Shown: positions 60,480 to 64,000 of the stretch, one piece after another
Numbering within the stretch: the first letter of the stretch is position 1
How the letters are laid out: each line of letters starts with the position of its first letter
Source: Castor canadensis
Taxonomy: Eukaryota > Chordata > Mammalia > Rodentia > Castoridae
Assembly (NCBI RefSeq): GCF_047511655.1
Contig: NC_133402.1
Location: 66,220,951 to 66,284,950 of the forward strand
Reading direction: 5' to 3'
DNA: 64,000 nucleotides
Position numbers and translations under genes: made by a program
Notes under the pieces: model-generated
What the model was told of the DNA's origin: nothing
The model's database searches: none
What the model saw: only the letters and a program-made list of their open reading frames with translations

Positions 60480-61436
60480 AAGTTAACATTGTCAAGGATG
60501 TAGGGCAAAACAAACCCTCATACACTGCTGATGGGAATGTAAATTAGTACAACCACTATGGAAAAGAGGATGGGAAGCTCCTCAAGTAACTAACAAATGA
60601 TCTGCTGCATGATCTAACAATAAGCCTCCTAGGCACATACCCAAAGGAATGTACCTCACTTTACTTATTGTAACCTGCACACCATGCAGCACTATTCACA
60701 ATAGCTGAGCTTTGAAAACAGCCAAGATGCCCTACTGATGAATGGATCAAGAAAATGTGGTATTTATGTGCAATGGAATTTTACTCAGCCACAAAGAAGA
60801 ATGAGTTTGCTATTTGCAAGTAAATTGATGGAACCGGAGGACAACATCTTAAGTGAAGTCAGCCAGACTCAAAAAGACAAAGGCTGCATGTTTTCTTTCA
60901 TATGTGAAGTATAGAGATAATACAAATACAGCAATATTATGAAAAGCAGCTCATGCTAAGGGGAGGTCATATATGGGAGGGGAAGGATAAAAAAGAAGTT
61001 AGGAAGATGAATATAGTCGATGTCCTTCCTATACGAGAATAGATATAGAATTTTTAAAATCTGTCAAAATCACCTTAAGAAGGGCACTAAGGTAGAAAGA
61101 AGAAATATAGAGGAGATGAACCAATTTGAGTTATAATACATATATACATGGAAATGTCACAAGGAAACTCCCTGCATAGCTATCTTTAAAAAAGTATTAT
61201 GTTTTTTGAATCAGAGAATGGGATGGGGACAGAAGAGGTCTTGTATAAGTACCTCATGTATAAGTACATGTGGGAGGGGGGAGGATGTATGGAAAGGGTA
61301 TAGGAAGGTGAGTATGTTGCAAATACTGTGTACACATGTATGTAAATGGAAAAATGAGAAACCTATATATTGTAAGAACTTTTATAAATGTCAAAATGTA
61401 CCCATAGCACAACAATAATGCAAAAAGGAAAAAAAA
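60480..61436 (+). mobile_element. Old LINE-1 (ORF2 C-terminus and 3' UTR)
   Basis: 'CCTCATACACTGCTGATGGG', 'ACCCAAAGGAATGTACC', 'GCCAAGATGCCCTACTGATG', 'CAATGGAATTTTACTCAGCC' and 'AAGTGAAGTCAGCCAGACTC' are the last ORF2 blocks. A 3' UTR of the second subfamily follows ('ATTGTAAGAACTTTTATAAA', 'TGTCAAAATGTACCCATAGC') with an A-rich tail at 61423-61439. More diverged than the L1 that starts 100 bases later in the same orientation. Confidence 0.85.
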
Positions 61437-61539
61437 AGAATAGGTTGAAACAACCAGTAAACATCTCACAGAGTGTGTATTATCTATAATTATTTTGTTT
61501 AAGTGAAATCAGAATTTTAGAAAATTTAGTTTTCAGTGG

Positions 61540-64000
61540 AGGATGGAAAGGTCTATCAGACCTTTAAAGAAGAACTGATACCAACCCTCCTTAAACTGTT
61601 GCATGAAATAGAAAGGGAAGAAAAACTGCCAAACACATTTTATGAAGCCAGTATTACACTTATCCCCAAACCAGGCAAAGACACCTCCAAAAAGGAGAAC
61701 TATAGGCCAATTTCCTTAATGAACATGGATGCAAAAATCCTCAACAAAATAATGGCAAACCGAATTCAACAACACATCAAAAAGATTATTCACCACAACC
61801 AGGTAGGCTTCATCCCAGGAATTCAGGGGTGGTTCAACATATGAAAATCAATAAATGTAATAAACCACATTAACAGAAGCAAAGACAAAAACCACTTGAT
61901 CATCTCAATAGATGCAGAAAAAGCCTTTAATAAGATCCAACACCACTTCATGATAAAAGCTCCAAGAAAACTAGGAATAGAAGGAAAGTACCTCAACATT
62001 ATAAAAGCTATATATGACAAACCTACAGCCAACATCATACTTAATGGTGAAAAACTGAAACCATTTCCCCTAAAATCAAGAATGAGACATGTGTGCCCAC
62101 TCTCCCCACTCCTATTCAACATAGTACTGGAATTTCTAGCCAGAACAATTAGACAAGAAGAAATAAAAAGAATACAAATAGGTAAAAAAAAAAAAACTGT
62201 CAAAATATTCCTATTTGGAGATGATAATGATCCTATTCCTTAAAGACCCAAAAAACTCTACCATAAAGAGCCACTGCAAGGTGGCAGGGTACAAAATCAA
62301 CTTACAAAAATCATTAGTTTTTCTATACACTAACAATGAACAAACTGAGAAGGAACACATGGAAACAATTCCATTTACAGTAGCCTCAAAAAAATTGAAC
62401 ACCTATGAGTATATTTAACAGAGGGTGTGAATGACCTCTACAAGGAGGATTACAAACTCCTGAAGAAAGAAATTGAGGAAGACTACAGAAGGTGGAGAGA
62501 TCTCCCATGCTCATGGATTGGTAGAATCAACATAGTAAAAATGGCTATACTACCAAAAGCAATCTATATGTTTAATGCAATTTCCATCAAAATACCAATG
62601 ACTTTCATGACAGAGATTGAAAAATCTACCCTAAGTTCATTTGGAAACACAAGAGACTGCGAAAAGCCAAAGCAATACTCAGCAAAAAGAGCAGTGCTGG
62701 AGGTATCACAATACCCAACTTCAAACTATATTTCAAAGCAATAGCAACAAAAACACCATGGTACTGGCAGAAAAAGAGACATGAAGACAGTGGAACAGAA
62801 TAGAGGACTTGGATATGAGTCTGCACAACTATACTCACCTCATTTTTGACTAAGGGGCCAAAAATAAATGATGGAGAAAAGACAGCCTCTTCAACAAATG
62901 TTGCTAGGAAAAGTGGTTACCCATCTACAAAACACTGAAACTAGATCCATGTCTATCACCCTGCACTAGTATCAACTCAAAATCGATCAAGGACCTTAAT
63001 ATCAGACCTGAAACTCTAAAGTTAGTACAAGAAGGAGCAGGAAACACTCTGGAAGTAATAGGTATAGGCAAGAACCTCCTCAATAGAACCCCAGCAGCTC
63101 AGCAATGAAGAGAAAGGATGGACAAATGGGACTTCATAAAATTAAAAAGCTTCTGCACAACAAAAGAAATGGTCTCTAAACTGAAGAGACCACCCATAGA
63201 GTGGGAGAAAATATTTGCCAGCTGTTCAGACAAGAGACTGATAACCAGAATATACAGGGAACTAAACTCTCCTAAAATCAATGAACCAATAAAGAAATGG
63301 GCAACTGAACTAAACAGAACTTCCTTGAAAGAAGAAATTCAAATGGCCAAAAAACACATGAAAAAATGTTCACCATCTCTAGCCATAAAGGAAATGCAAG
63401 TCAAAACCACATTAAGATTCCACCTCACCCCTCTTAGAATAGCCATCATCAAAAACACCACCACCAACAAGTGTTGGCGAGGATGTGGGGACAAAGAAGC
63501 CCTGGTACACTGCTGGTGGGAATGCAAGCTAGTGCAACCACTCTGGAAAACAATATGGAGGCTTCTTAAAAAGCTAAACATAGATTTGCCATATGCTCCA
63601 GCAATCCCAGTCCTGGAGATATATCCAAAGGAATGCAACACAGGTTACTCCAGAGGCACCTGCACACCCATGTTTATTGCAGCACTATTTATAATAGCCA
63701 AGTTATGGAAACAGCCAAGATGCCCCACTACTGGTGAATGGATCAAGAAAATGTGGTATTTACACACAATGGAATTTTACTCAGCCCTGAAGAGGAATGA
63801 AATCTTATCATTTGCAGGTAAATGGATGGAACTGGAGAACATCATTCTGAGTGAGGTTAGCCAGGCTGAGAAGACCAAAAATCATATGTTCTCCCTCATA
63901 TGCAGACTTTAGTTCTAGGGCAAATGCAGCAATGTAGTTGGACTTGGATCACATGACAAGAGGAGAGCACATACGGGAGATACAGGAATACATAGAAAAC
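61540..64000 (+). mobile_element. 5'-truncated LINE-1, running off the window
   Basis: ORF2 from just upstream of the RT core to its stop at 63910-63912, then the start of the 3' UTR to the window end. 5' UTR, ORF1 and endonuclease are missing. The 3' junction lies outside the window, so no duplication can be checked. Confidence 0.9.
61548..63912 (+). pseudogene. LINE-1 ORF2 remnant with RT core
   Basis: RT blocks in order: '[20 protein letters not shown]', '[17 protein letters not shown]' then an in-frame stop at 61842-61844. The frame reopens with '[15 protein letters not shown]' (catalytic Asp), '[15 protein letters not shown]', '[20 protein letters not shown]' and the active-site box at 62214-62225 reading F-G-D-D instead of F-A-D-D. 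Frameshifts follow (about 62226-62420 and 62745-63115). 62427-62744 has '[20 protein letters not shown]'. 63118-63912 is a 264-codon open C-terminus with C-x3-C-x7-H-x4-C intact ('[18 protein letters not shown]') and the usual ORF2 end ('MFSLICRL'). Not functional as a whole. Confidence 0.92.

Overview
This window looks like intergenic or intronic DNA from a placental mammal, almost certainly a rodent. It is AT-rich and has no intact protein-coding gene that I can support. It is filled with LINE-1 (L1) copies, tRNA/ID-type and composite ID+7SL(B1-like) SINEs, MaLR-type LTRs, ancient L2/MIR remnants and (CA)n, (TG)n and (CT)n microsatellites. The composite ID+B1-like SINEs and the L1 3' UTRs with a long G-rich purine tract suggest a squirrel-related or castorimorph rodent. 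A beaver-like genome is my best guess, but that is inference from repeat style only.

Layout. 1-13.4 kb: four to five old MaLR LTRs (one carrying nested insertions), a recent 5'-truncated L1 on the minus strand with clean target-site duplications (2705-3441), MIRs, a long (TG)n tract (7955-8170) and several SINEs. 14.4-17.7 kb: a 5'-truncated minus-strand L1 whose ORF2 is split by a second L1 3' end in the opposite orientation. 17.7-24.4 kb: mostly unrecognised sequence, L2 remnants, a composite SINE and another recent L1 3' end with 13-bp duplications. 24.4-29.9 kb: an old plus-strand L1 containing a younger plus-strand L1. The younger copy keeps its 5' UTR (with about 130-bp tandem repeats), ORF1 and the first codons of ORF2, but has lost its 3' end.

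31.7-35.9 kb: the most gene-like item, a near-full-length processed pseudogene of the histone lysine demethylase KDM4C (JMJD2C) on the minus strand. JmjN, JmjC, PHD and Tudor segments follow one another without introns. It is broken by frameshifts, deletions and a tRNA-derived SINE inserted inside the JmjC metal-binding motif.

36-64 kb: more L1 3' ends and ORF2 fragments on both strands (45.6-46.6, 47.5-47.9, 50.3-52.4, 60.5-61.4 and 61.5-64.0 kb), L2-like ancient sequence (38.6-39.0, 53.0-55.1 kb) and a three-part SINE with perfect 13-bp duplications (58.7-59.0 kb). The last L1 runs off the window edge.

Nothing here is an operon, a CRISPR array or a working gene system. The content of interest is retrotransposon structure: nesting, chimeric SINEs, a monomer-like L1 promoter, catalytic-site decay in reverse transcriptases, and an L1-mobilised host gene copy.
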